From Nocardia sp. alder85J (GTDB lineage Bacteria; Actinomycetota; Actinomycetes; Mycobacteriales; Mycobacteriaceae): DNA of 64,000 nt. Made by a program: the position numbers and the translations under genes. The stretch is from assembly GCF_020176955.2 (NCBI RefSeq), contig NZ_JAIUCZ020000008.1, positions 410,413 through 474,412 of the forward strand, given 5' to 3'. Positions 45,401 to 53,508 of this stretch are shown one piece after another (the stretch's first letter is position 1; every line of letters begins with the position of its first letter). Below the pieces are notes generated by a model. That model searched no databases. It was not told the DNA's origin and saw only the letters and a list, made by a program, of their open reading frames with translations.

Positions 45401-45916
45401 CGTGGCCGTGAGCCCGGTGAACGCCGCCGCGGTGCGGTTGATGTCGGAGGCGATGTCGATCGACGAGCAGCGGCCGAGATCGGCGCGCTTCGCGGTCGCG
45501 ACGATGGCGTTGCGGTCCACCACGTCCACCGAATCGTCGGTGACGCGCACGAACAGCGATTGCAGCGCCGACCGATCGCCCTGCGGCGGCGCGGTGTTCA
45601 GCAACAGCCCGCCCTGCTGCAACTGGGCGGCCAGCGTGCAGGGGATGCTGGCCCGCAGATCGACCGGCACCTGTGACATCAGCGGCGCCTCGACACTGCC
45701 GATGGCGCCGCCCTGCGGCCAGTTGACCTCGGCGGTGGTCTGCACCACCGGCAGGAAGGGGGTGGCGAGCGCGAACAGCGCGCCGAGCAGTCCGGCGATC
45801 GCGGCGATCCACCGCGCGGCACGGTAATCGCTCGGAGTCGGCACCGGTGGTAGCGGTGCCGGTTTCGTCAGGACTGCGGTTGCGACATCGGACACGGTTC
45901 GGAATGGTATCCGCAT
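42500..45916 (-). CDS. arabinosyltransferase, Emb family (second emb gene)
   Basis: About 1138 residues, a GT-C membrane enzyme using decaprenyl-phospho-arabinose to extend cell-wall arabinan. An N-terminal transmembrane helix and periplasmic beta domain come first. The catalytic loop is GANTSDDGYILTMVRVAPHAGYLANYFRWYG (Asp pair; the Met is at the position of the ethambutol-linked EmbB M306), then many membrane segments, a proline motif near FNPTKWTHHFG, and a C-terminal carbohydrate-binding domain (about 800-1138). It lies 86 bp downstream of the other emb gene. Whether it is EmbA or EmbB by descent cannot be settled by eye. The frame opens at 45952; ATG 45916 is preferred, but GTG 45895 is possible. 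Confidence 0.92.
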   Translation of the reverse strand: MRIPFRTVSDVATAVLTKPAPLPPVPTPSDYRAARWIAAIAGLLGALFALATPFLPVVQTTAEVNWPQGGAIGSVEAPLMSQVPVDLRASIPCTLAAQLQQGGLLLNTAPPQGDRSALQSLFVRVTDDSVDVVDRNAIVATAKRADLGRCSSIDIASDINRTAAAFTGLTATVERPVAGGPAGATEQVTVPVEGALNGDLRPQVVGIFSDLKGPAPAGLAFHMTVDSRFTSHPTVTKLIATIAAVLCTLLALVALARLDLADGRGHRRIMPARWLRPTWGDGAVIGTLLVWHFIGANTSDDGYILTMVRVAPHAGYLANYFRWYGVPEAPFGWYYYVIQEFANLSTASWWVRIPALLCGILCWLVISREVLPRLGRGTRGALGRKSIVRGDSVALWTAGMVFLAFWLPFDNGLRSEPIVALGALLTWVSLERAIATSRLLPAAIAVFFAAFTLAAAPTGLMCVAALLAAIRPLVRIVVRHRRELVARGASRWWGATLPPLAPIVAAGVLVLTVVYGDQTFANIQEADRIRQITGPNLAWWEDYLRYYYLFVQTVDGSLSRRFAFLVMILCLITTALVLLRRRQVPGLASGPTWRLIGMVAGTIFFMMFNPTKWTHHFGAYAGIAGALAAATAVAVGRTTLRSRKSRSIFLAALLFVLAVSFSGINGYWYVSSYGVPWFDKPVQVHGHQSNTIMLVLFGLALILVGWQALREDYIAPPGERPRRGAVFRWAAGVPLTVVALLMVGFEVLSLAKGAYTQYPSYSLARSNFDALGGNSCGLANDVLVEGNVNSGNLTPIVDPAHPPKNGDPLGGENPTGFDPNGVPDTLKADSVEVKPGSGNTTTQSVGVNVADGQSAGTGGGRVADAGVNGSTVALPFGLDPKTTPVQGSYQAGIQEPAHLTSSWYQLPARSAQSPLVVISAAGRILSFDTAGALVYGQDLEVEYGKRNADGTVTKLGSTLPRDIGPAPAWRNLRVPIDALAPDADAIRIVANRNVLIGDQWLAFTAPRVPTLQTLGDYIGTKQEVLEDWAVGLQFPCQQPFLHRDGVADMPNFRIKPDRPLAVSSTDTWQAEEFGGPNGFANMLAGASTVPTYLKGDWARDWGSLERYDRYYPNATPAKIDTGEQTRSGFWSPGKIRMY

Positions 45917-46002
45917 CGAGCCGATATCCGCCCACAGTGCACACCAGCACACAGCTGATTCCGTTCCGGCGGGACATCCGCCGCCGGATCGGAATCCCGC
46001 GG

Positions 46003-49000
46003 TCAGCGTGTCTTGATCGGTGCGTCCTTCTCCCGGCCCCAGCGGTCGTGGACCGTCACGTCGACGGTGCCGGGCCGGGCCTCCGGCCGGTACGGGGTGA
46101 AGCGCTCCAGCTCACCCCAGTCCCGATTCCAGTTGTGGTTCAGATAGGTGGCCAGCGTCGCCGATTTCGCCAGCAGCCCGGTCCAGCCCAGCGGGCCGCC
46201 GCCGATGTCGTCCTCCCAGGCGTTGGCGGCGTCGGAGCCGACCCGGTCGGGCAGGATCCGCCAGCGCGGGACCTCCGCCACGCCGTCGCGGTGATCGAAC
46301 GGCCGCTGGCATGGGAAGGCCAGTCCGACATGCCAATCCGCCAGCACCGGATCGGTCCGCCCGACCACGGCGTCCAGCGTGGCCAGCCGGGGCAGCCGCG
46401 GCGGGGTCACCGCCAGCCACTGCCGGGAGGTCAGATCGCCGGCGACCGCGACCAGGCGCACCGCGTCGGCGTTGGCGGGCACCCGGTCCAGCGGCACCCG
46501 GAGGTTGCGCCACGACGGCGCGCCGCCGATGTCCAGCGGCAGCACCGAGGTCAGCGGCGCGACCGAACCGTCGGCATCGCGGTGGCCGAAGTCCAGCCGC
46601 AGGTCCTGCCCGTAGTTGACGACCCCGTCCTTGTCGATCGACTTGATCCGCCCGGCCGCGGTCACCACCAGCACCGGCCGATCCGGATCCTGCCGCGCGG
46701 CCGGATCCAGCCGATACCACTGCGAGGTCAGATGGGCGGGCTGCTTGTCGCCGGTGGTGTAGTTGCCCAGCACCGGCGTGCGCGCCGGATCGAGGCCGAA
46801 GGGCAGCAGCGCGGTACTGCCGTTCAGGCCCGGCCGGGTGGCGATCCCGCCGCCGGTCCCGGCCGCGGTGGTGCGGGTGGTCTTGTTCTTCGAATTGGCG
46901 TTGACCGAATTGGCGCCCCCGACCACGGTCTCGTCCGGATCGGCGGTGAGATCGTCGGCGACCCCGTCGGGCGTGAACCCGGCATTGTCCGCGGGCGAGG
47001 CCGCCAGCGCGTCCCGAGCGTCGCCGCTGTAGGGCGCCAGCAGCGAATCGGCCGTGTCGGTCTCCACCAGCACCTCGTCCGCCAGCGCGCACGGCCGCCC
47101 GGTCAGCGCGCGCAGGTTCGACGCCGCGAGGGAATAGGCCGGGTACTGGGTCACCGCCGCCTTCCCGAACGAGGCCACCTCGAACAGCACCATCGCCGCG
47201 GCGGCGACGGTCAGCGGCTCGACGGCGAACCGATCGAAACGACTCCGGACGGTGCCACCGGCGGCGCGGGCCCCGAGATACGGCTGCCGGTAGTACCGCC
47301 AGGCCGCGACCAGCAGGCACAGCGCCGCCAGGCCCAGGAACGCCGTCGAGAAGCCCTTGCCCGCGATCATCGGCGGCTTGTCCCACCACGGCACACCGTA
47401 ACTGGACACGTACCACCAGCCGTTGGATCCGGTGAAGGTGATCGCGAGCAGGAAACACACCGCCGCGGCGAACAGCGACCGATTGTAGGGCGCGCGAATA
47501 CTGTTGCTGCCCACCGCCATCGCGGTCAGCGCCGCCAGCGAGCCGGCGAGGCCGGCGTACACGCCGAAGTGATGCGTCCACTTGGTCGGCGTGAACATCA
47601 TCAGCAGCAGCGACATGAACACGATGCCGAGCACCCGCGCCGCCGGCCCCCGCGAGGTCCCCGGAATACGCCCGTTCCTGCGCAGCATCACCAGCACGCA
47701 CACCCCGAGGCACAACACCATCCCCAGGATCCCGAATCGCCGGGCCAGCCCGCCGTCCGGCGACAACATCAGCAGCGAATCCCACCGGGTGCGCTCGTCG
47801 AACCAGGCCACATTCGGCCCGATCAACGTGCGCACCCGCGTCGCCTCCAGCACCGACGCCAGGGTCTGATCGGCGAAGACCACCACCAGCACCAGCGTTC
47901 CGGCCGCGATCCCGGGCGCCAGCAGCGCCGCGAACCGCAGCCAGACCGGCTGCTCGGCGACCTTCGCGCCGGGCAAGTCTCCGCGTCCCTCCCGTGCGCC
48001 CTGTGCCTGGTGATCGGCAGCGCTGTCCGAGGCCCGATCCTCGTGCCCGGCACCCGACGCCCGAGCCGACCGCCCGGAGTCCGTGGCCGGGCCGGACCGC
48101 CGCGCGTCGGTCGATCGGCCCGATCCCTTGCGGTCCACCGCTCCGCCGAGTCCCGGCGTGGGGCGGCCGAGCGCGCGGGCGATGAGCACCTGGAGCACCG
48201 GCCGGGACCCCGCGATGAGCGCGGCCAGGCAGATCAGCCCGGTCGGCCCGGCGGCCAGAGAGAAGGCCGCGATCAGCACCGCCAGCGCGGCGGGCAGCAG
48301 GCGGCGGGTGGCGATGGCCCGTTCGATCCCGCACCAGGTGAGCAGCGCGCCGAGCGCGATCAGCGGCTCCGGCCGCAGGCCGTTGTCGTAGGGCAGCCAG
48401 GCCGCGAGGAAGACCAGCGCCGCCGTCCAGCGCGCGACGCCGCTGATCCGCAACGCGTCCGGATGTCCGGGCCGCCGCTGCCGGGGCCCGAGGATCTGCG
48501 CCTGCCGGACATCGTGGACATCCCGGCGCCGCCGCACCCGGCAGCCCAGCCGCGGCAGCACCTCCCGGCTGATCACCAGCCAGCAGAGCACCCCGGCCAG
48601 CAGCGCGGGCAGTCGCATCCAGGGACTGGCGTCGGTGAGGCGGGTCATCCACGCCAGCACCTCGTAGGGCCAGCCGAACGGCGCCTCTGCCACCCCGAAC
48701 CAGCGGTAGTAGTTCGCCATGTAGCCCGCGTGCCGGGACACCCGCGCCATGGTCAGGATGTAGCCGTCGTCGGAGGTGTTGGCGCCGATCAGGTACCACA
48801 GCACCAGCGTGCCCAGGGTGACCGCGTCGGCCCAGGTGAATCGCCACCAGTGCGCGGGCAGCGCCCGCCGCGCCCGCCGCCCGTCGGTGGTGTCGAGCAG
48901 ATGCAGCGCGACCAGCGCCACCAGCGTGAACAGCACGGCGCCGACGACGGCGACCAGCTTCAGCGCGCTCGGCCGGGACGAGAACCGCGAGTCGATATCG

Positions 49001-49695
49001 GCGTGCAGGCGCGCGGCGCCGAGTTGCGCCCGATCCAGATCGGTGAAGACACCGACGATCTGCGGCCGGGCGTCACTGGTCACGGTGGCGCGATAGGGAG
49101 TTCCGTCGGCATGCCGGACACCGGTGAGCTCCGCGGTGGTGAGCGTGGCGGTGGAATGCACCGTGAGCTCGCCACATTCGGCGATCTCGGCCACCGGCAC
49201 CTGGAACAACGGGATATCGCGCACGATCACCGACAACACCGGCCCGCTCGTGCCCCCACCCGGCGCCGTGCCCGGGTTCCCGGCGGTGCCCGGACCCGTT
49301 GCCGTGCCCGGGTTTCCGGCAATGTCGGAGCTCGACGCCGAACCCGGTTCGGCTGCCGCGCTTCCAGCGTCGGAGCCGGGGGTGGTTCCCGCGATCACCT
49401 TGGCCACCAGCCCTTTTGCACCGGCTTGGGGCGCCTGGGCCGGGACGGTGGCGAGCACCGTTCCGCTCGGCAGCTCACGGATCGCCGCGCACGGCACCGA
49501 AATATCCACGGCCAGCGGCACATACGCCACCAGCGGGGCCTGCACCTCGACCGACTGCGGCTGCGGCCAGTCCAGGACGGCACGGTCCTGGCGCACCGGT
49601 AACAGCGGCACCGCCACCGCCAGCAGTACACCGAACAGTCCTGACAGCAAAGCGATCAGCCGGATCCGGGACGAGGCCGGGAAGTCTGCGCGCAC
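46003..49695 (-). CDS. arabinosyltransferase, Emb family (EmbC-like)
   Basis: About 1230 residues, directly downstream of aftA as embC is in mycobacteria. The catalytic loop GANTSDDGYILTMARVSRHAGYMANYYRWFG is closest to mycobacterial EmbC by eye. It shares FTPTKWTHHFG and a C-terminal carbohydrate-binding domain with the second emb. Two hydrophilic low-complexity inserts are unusual. One is Gly/Ala/Pro/Ser-rich in the N-terminal periplasmic domain (about 49230-49390). A ~70-residue Arg/Ser/Ala-rich insert lies between membrane segments (about 47950-48175). The frame extends to 49767; GTG 49695 starts just before the first membrane helix, without a strong ribosome site. Confidence 0.92.
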   Translation of the reverse strand: MRADFPASSRIRLIALLSGLFGVLLAVAVPLLPVRQDRAVLDWPQPQSVEVQAPLVAYVPLAVDISVPCAAIRELPSGTVLATVPAQAPQAGAKGLVAKVIAGTTPGSDAGSAAAEPGSASSSDIAGNPGTATGPGTAGNPGTAPGGGTSGPVLSVIVRDIPLFQVPVAEIAECGELTVHSTATLTTAELTGVRHADGTPYRATVTSDARPQIVGVFTDLDRAQLGAARLHADIDSRFSSRPSALKLVAVVGAVLFTLVALVALHLLDTTDGRRARRALPAHWWRFTWADAVTLGTLVLWYLIGANTSDDGYILTMARVSRHAGYMANYYRWFGVAEAPFGWPYEVLAWMTRLTDASPWMRLPALLAGVLCWLVISREVLPRLGCRVRRRRDVHDVRQAQILGPRQRRPGHPDALRISGVARWTAALVFLAAWLPYDNGLRPEPLIALGALLTWCGIERAIATRRLLPAALAVLIAAFSLAAGPTGLICLAALIAGSRPVLQVLIARALGRPTPGLGGAVDRKGSGRSTDARRSGPATDSGRSARASGAGHEDRASDSAADHQAQGAREGRGDLPGAKVAEQPVWLRFAALLAPGIAAGTLVLVVVFADQTLASVLEATRVRTLIGPNVAWFDERTRWDSLLMLSPDGGLARRFGILGMVLCLGVCVLVMLRRNGRIPGTSRGPAARVLGIVFMSLLLMMFTPTKWTHHFGVYAGLAGSLAALTAMAVGSNSIRAPYNRSLFAAAVCFLLAITFTGSNGWWYVSSYGVPWWDKPPMIAGKGFSTAFLGLAALCLLVAAWRYYRQPYLGARAAGGTVRSRFDRFAVEPLTVAAAAMVLFEVASFGKAAVTQYPAYSLAASNLRALTGRPCALADEVLVETDTADSLLAPYSGDARDALAASPADNAGFTPDGVADDLTADPDETVVGGANSVNANSKNKTTRTTAAGTGGGIATRPGLNGSTALLPFGLDPARTPVLGNYTTGDKQPAHLTSQWYRLDPAARQDPDRPVLVVTAAGRIKSIDKDGVVNYGQDLRLDFGHRDADGSVAPLTSVLPLDIGGAPSWRNLRVPLDRVPANADAVRLVAVAGDLTSRQWLAVTPPRLPRLATLDAVVGRTDPVLADWHVGLAFPCQRPFDHRDGVAEVPRWRILPDRVGSDAANAWEDDIGGGPLGWTGLLAKSATLATYLNHNWNRDWGELERFTPYRPEARPGTVDVTVHDRWGREKDAPIKTR

Positions 49696-49955
49696 GAAGC
49701 ACGATGCTAGCCACCGCAATCGCGGATTCCACCCACATCCGCCACCGAGGCTCGGCGCTCCGGCCACAACCGCGCGAATCGGTCGCCCGCGGCAGGGCCG
49801 GGCCCGGGACCAGCCGTCGAGTTATCCACAGAAGTCGGAGTTATCCACAGGAATGTGCGGTTATCCACAACCTTGTGCACAGTTCGGAGGGAATATGCAT
49901 GAATGTAGTCCCGCTCACAGGTGGATCCGAGGTGTACGGGCCGGACCGCCGGGCG
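49696..49955. promoter_or_regulatory. aftA-emb intergenic region with three exact DnaA-box sequences
   Basis: 260 bp. TTATCCACA occurs exactly at 49822-49830, 49841-49849 and 49861-49869, with near-regular 19-20 bp spacing, followed by the degenerate TTGTGCACA at 49873-49881. This is the consensus DnaA-binding nonamer. No dnaA, dnaN or gyrB gene is present, so this is not oriC. GGAGGG followed by ATG at about 49898 opens only an antisense frame over aftA. Confidence 0.6.
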
Positions 49956-51908
49956 TCAGCGCCGGACGGTGATCACCGTGAACGGCCCGATGTTCGTGCT
50001 GTGGAAACGCGGATCGTCGAACAGCGCCTTGGGGAAGCTCACCGTGTACCGCCGCACGTTCGGATCGTTGGGGTAGACGTCCTCGGACAGTCGCAGCGTG
50101 TAGGTGTCCCCGCTGCTGCGGAACACGAACGCGTCCGGCGCCCGCCACGGGCACGCGGCCAGGGCGTCGAGCAGTTCGGCCGGCGATTTCAGCGAGCTCC
50201 AGCGCCCGATCTCGTGGGCCCGTCCGGCGAAGTCGGCCAGCGGATTGGCGTAGTGCGAGGTGAGCGCCTGGAAACCGTAGTAGGGGTAGAAGGCCAGGAA
50301 ACCGGTGTCGGCGGTCAGCACCACCGTGTGGTCCCGCGGCTGTCCGGTATCGGCGAGCAGAGCCGCGTCGACCGCCCGGTAGTACGACACCGCCGACGGA
50401 CTGCGCTTGTCGGCGCGGTCGCCGTTGCCGTCGGTATCGGTGTAGGCGGTGGTGATCTCGTTGCTCAGGATGTTCGGAATGTCCTGTGCGAAGGCCAGCG
50501 CCGCCAGCACGGCCACCACCACGGCCACCGCCCGGAACCGCGCCGGCTCGTTCAACGCCCGGAAGACCGCGCGACCGCCCTCGGCGAGTCCGAACACACC
50601 CGCCGCGGCGAGCAGCACCTGCAGGATCGGCTCCAGCCGGAACGACAACAGCGTGGTCCCGCCGACCGTGACCACCATCGACAGCAGCGACCACAGATAG
50701 ATCGCGACCACCGCGATCCCCAGCCCCTGCGCCCGCCGCGACGCACCCGACCGCAACACCAGCCAGATGGTCCCGACCAGGCACAGCGCACCCAGCAGCG
50801 AGAAGTCGAACATCGGCAGCGGCAGCCGTGATCCGGACTCCGGCAGGTAATGGAAGGCGGTGTTGGACAGCGCCTTTCCGCCGCCGAGCGCCTTCGCGAT
50901 ATATGGCGCCCACACCAGCAGCGCCAGCACCCCCGCCAGTACACCCATCCCGATCAGGCGAATCAGGATGGGCCGCAACAACCGCCAGGCCCCGCTGCGC
51001 CGCGGCCACCACGACGCCAGCCAGGCCAGCAGCCCCATCAGCACCACGGCGAACACCGCGACCGCGAAGAACAGGCTGTAACTCATTGCCGAAACGCCCA
51101 GGAACAGTCCGGTTCCCACCGTCGCACCCCACCCACCGGCGGTCGCCGGCGACCGCCGGTGGGTGGGGTCCGCACCGGTGGCCGCGGGTCCGGCAGCCGG
51201 CAGCAACGCCGGCCGGTACAGCGCTCCCCAGGCCAGCACCATGGCGGGCGCGAACAGGATCACCAGCACGGCGCTGTAGGCCTCCGGCGAGGCGTACGCC
51301 ACCATGACCGTCGTGGTCACCGCCGCCACCGCGACCGCCCAATCGGCGCGAATCAGCCTCGACCACAGCACATGTGCCAGCACCGAGGCGATGGCGAGCG
51401 AGAGGATCGCCCAGGGCTTGAACGCCTCCCAGCCCGCCAGGCCCAGCAGGTGCGCCACCCGGCCGCCGAACCAGAACCAGCCCGCCGGATAGAACGGCGG
51501 CAGCCCGGCATAGGTCATGTCGTGCAGCGCGGGACTGTCGGTGAGCCGGGTCAGATATTCGGTGCGGAACTCCTGATCCACCGATACACCGAGCAGGTAC
51601 AACTTGGTGGCCGCCAGCGGCATCCCGAGCGTGACCGTCACGAAGCCCGAGATGCCCGCCCACGCCAGCAGTCTCGCGAGCCAGGGCAGCCGGTGCAGCC
51701 GGATCAGGGTCACCGCGGCGACCAGCAGGACCGCGCAGGCGACCTGCCCGACCGTGGTGATCGACCGAGTCACATTGGAGGAGTTGAACGCCGGCCAGTG
51801 CACGAGCGAGAACGCCTCCAGCCCGACGGCCGCGACGACCACCGCGACCACGGTCGCGAGCACCGCCTCACCGAGCCCCGCGCCGACCTGCCGGACAAGT
51901 TCTCGCAA
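49956..51908 (-). CDS. aftA: galactan 5-O-arabinofuranosyltransferase AftA
   Basis: A 650-residue GT-C membrane enzyme. It adds the first arabinofuranose to galactan, priming the arabinan that Emb and AftB extend. The first large loop has GVSVDQEFRTEYLTRLTDSPALHDMTYAGLPPFYPAGWFW, which is AftA-specific. About eleven membrane segments are followed by a C-terminal soluble domain (YRAVDAALLADTGQPRDHTVV...). The TTG start at 51908 has GGAGG 5 nt upstream. Residues encoded around 51126-51169 (DPTHRRSPATAGGWG) come from a perfect palindrome, and may be an insert between membrane segments. Confidence 0.93.
   Translation of the reverse strand: MRELVRQVGAGLGEAVLATVVAVVVAAVGLEAFSLVHWPAFNSSNVTRSITTVGQVACAVLLVAAVTLIRLHRLPWLARLLAWAGISGFVTVTLGMPLAATKLYLLGVSVDQEFRTEYLTRLTDSPALHDMTYAGLPPFYPAGWFWFGGRVAHLLGLAGWEAFKPWAILSLAIASVLAHVLWSRLIRADWAVAVAAVTTTVMVAYASPEAYSAVLVILFAPAMVLAWGALYRPALLPAAGPAATGADPTHRRSPATAGGWGATVGTGLFLGVSAMSYSLFFAVAVFAVVLMGLLAWLASWWPRRSGAWRLLRPILIRLIGMGVLAGVLALLVWAPYIAKALGGGKALSNTAFHYLPESGSRLPLPMFDFSLLGALCLVGTIWLVLRSGASRRAQGLGIAVVAIYLWSLLSMVVTVGGTTLLSFRLEPILQVLLAAAGVFGLAEGGRAVFRALNEPARFRAVAVVVAVLAALAFAQDIPNILSNEITTAYTDTDGNGDRADKRSPSAVSYYRAVDAALLADTGQPRDHTVVLTADTGFLAFYPYYGFQALTSHYANPLADFAGRAHEIGRWSSLKSPAELLDALAACPWRAPDAFVFRSSGDTYTLRLSEDVYPNDPNVRRYTVSFPKALFDDPRFHSTNIGPFTVITVRR
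51126..51169. repeat. perfect 44-bp palindrome inside aftA
   Basis: The left arm 51126-51147 (begins ACCCCACCCACCGG, ends GGTCGCC) is the exact reverse complement of 51148-51169, with no spacer. One mismatch later (51125/51170) pairing resumes for two bases. It can form a 22-bp hairpin or cruciform. Confidence 0.95.
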
Positions 51909-52730
51909 CGCCGCCTCCGCACCTCTTCGTAGCCTCTGGACCCGGGCCGTGCGTCAGCCTACTTGCCGCCGCGCGGCCCGCACGGCCCGTGGGATACCGC
52001 CGCCCCGGACGTCCGGCCCGTCCGGTCGGTATCGTGAGTCCAGCCTGTGGATAACCGAGGCTTCCCTGTGGATAACCACCGTGCTGTGGACGGATCACCC
52101 GCCACCGAATCCTCGATACCGACGTGCCGGACCCGGCCCCGACCGCCTGTGGATATCCGCGCAGCACCCGATTCCGGACGACCCGCCGGTCTGCGATCCC
52201 GGCGATCCAGCTGTGGAAAACCGCCGCGATCCATCTGCTGACCGGCCACGTTAGGTGCGTTGCAGCGCGCACGGGTGCAGCGCCGTGGAGCCTTCCGGAA
52301 CCAACCGCACAGCGATCCGGCCCGCCGCTACGGCCTGTGCACAATCACGTGGTGGCGGCCACAGCGGCTCGGCGGCTGTGGAAAACCAATCGGGTGGAGT
52401 GTCGGCCATGCCTGTGGACAAGTCGCGAACAGCGGAACACGTGCCCGCGCGAGCTGTCCGGTGGGGAGGCATACGCGCACGTCTTCCAGTACCGGTCGGT
52501 CCGATCCCGCCGTAGCCGCTCGCGCCGAGATCCCGGCTCGACAGCCCCGGACCGGACGGCCGGGTCCGACCGAATCGGCACCCCGGTACGGCGCACAGGC
52601 GAACGGCACGAATCGGCACCCGGGTGCGGCGCGCAGGCGAACGGCACGACCGGTGCCAGGACGGCAACTGCGGACCGATACGGAAAACCGGTGGGCCCGA
52701 GAGCGGTTCCGCCCCGGCCCACCGGCCGGA
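51909..52730. other. 822-bp gene-free region with a DnaA-box cluster between dprE2 and aftA
   Basis: No convincing coding frame. Exact TGTGGATAA occurs at 52046-52054 and 52067-52075, and TGTGGACAA (the actinobacterial form TTGTCCACA on the other strand) at 52413-52421. One-mismatch copies are at 52148-52156 (TGTGGATAT), 52212-52220 and 52377-52385 (TGTGGAAAA); weaker ones at 52085 and 52336. All have the same orientation. The aftA promoter must lie in the left part, and a 38-bp duplication lies near the right end. Confidence 0.55.
52572..52647 (+). repeat. 38-bp tandem duplication
   Basis: Units at 52572-52609 and 52610-52647 begin GAATCGGCACC and end GCGAACGGCAC. They differ at 3 of 38 positions (13, 17 and 24). 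They lie in the non-coding stretch just downstream of dprE2. Confidence 0.9.
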
Positions 52731-53492
52731 TCAGAGGGGGAGCCTGCGGAAGATCGGCCGCGGCACGTGGCGGAGGATCATCATCACCCAGCGGAAGGTG
52801 CCCGGGACCCAGATGATCTCGCGGCCCTTCTCTGCCGCGGCCACCGCCTGCGCCGCCACGTCGTTCTTGTCGACGGTGAGCGCGTTCTCCTTGACGTGCG
52901 CGGACAGCTTGGTGCGCACCTGACCGGGGCGGATCACCAGCACCCGCGCGCCGAAGGGCCGCAGCGCCTCGCCGAGGCCGAGGTAGAAGCCGTCGAGACC
53001 GGCCTTCGTCGAGCCGTACACGAAGTTGAATCGGCGCACCCGCTCGCCCGCCACCGAGGACATCGCGAGGATGCGGCCGTAGCCCTGCGCCTTCATCTTC
53101 TCGGCCAGCAGCACACCCACCGACACCGCCGCGGTGTAGTTGATCTCGGCCATCATCACGGCCTTGCGCTGGTCCTGCCAGAAGACTTCGCCGTCGCCGT
53201 CGATACCGAAGGCGACGATCGCCACGTCGACATCGCTCTCGGCCCAGGCGGCCTCGATCACCTTCGGGTGGCTGCCGGTGTCCAGCGCGTCGAAGTCGAC
53301 CAGTTCGACCGACGCGGCGCCGGCGGCCTCGACCTGCGCCACCGCGTCCGCGCGCAGCGGATCGTTCGGCAGGGCGGCGAGGATGACGCGGGCCGGGCCC
53401 TTCTTCAGGTACTCGCCCACGATCGCCAGACCGATCTCCGAGGTACCACCCAGCAGCAGAATCGCCTGCGGGTTACCCACTGCGTTGATCAT
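52731..53492 (-). CDS. dprE2: decaprenylphosphoryl-D-2-keto-erythropentose reductase DprE2
   Basis: A 253-residue short-chain dehydrogenase. It reduces the keto intermediate made by DprE1, completing epimerisation of decaprenyl-phospho-ribose to decaprenyl-phospho-arabinose, the only arabinose donor for the wall. NAD-binding motif LLGGTSEIGLAI (variant of TGxxxGxG), NYTAAV, catalytic SS-V...Y-x3-K in MSSVAGERVRRFNFVYGSTKAG. Membrane-proximal C-terminus WVPGTFRWVMMILRHVPRPIFRR. It lies 16 bp downstream of dprE1, on the same strand. Confidence 0.95.
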   Translation of the reverse strand: MINAVGNPQAILLLGGTSEIGLAIVGEYLKKGPARVILAALPNDPLRADAVAQVEAAGAASVELVDFDALDTGSHPKVIEAAWAESDVDVAIVAFGIDGDGEVFWQDQRKAVMMAEINYTAAVSVGVLLAEKMKAQGYGRILAMSSVAGERVRRFNFVYGSTKAGLDGFYLGLGEALRPFGARVLVIRPGQVRTKLSAHVKENALTVDKNDVAAQAVAAAEKGREIIWVPGTFRWVMMILRHVPRPIFRRLPL

Positions 53493-53508
53493 TTGCTGAT
53501 CTCACCGC

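Noticed and set aside
45847..49602. 1251-codon open frame antisense to emb
   Set aside because: Same shadow effect; Pro/Arg/Gln-rich translation without domain or ribosome site. Equivalent frames at 42791-45676 and 55824-58211 were rejected for the same reason.
49898..50831. ATG preceded by GGAGGG in the aftA-emb gap, opening a long forward frame
   Set aside because: Almost the whole frame lies antisense to aftA and its translation is Arg/His/Gln-rich. The GGAGGG is not enough to call a gene.
51126..51169. Insertion-sequence end or terminator
   Set aside because: No transposase or target duplication is visible, and the palindrome is inside an intact coding sequence rather than at a gene end.
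49822..52421. Chromosome replication origin
   Set aside because: DnaA boxes are present, but there is no dnaA/dnaN/recF/gyrB, no AT-rich unwinding element, and an intact aftA lies between the two clusters.
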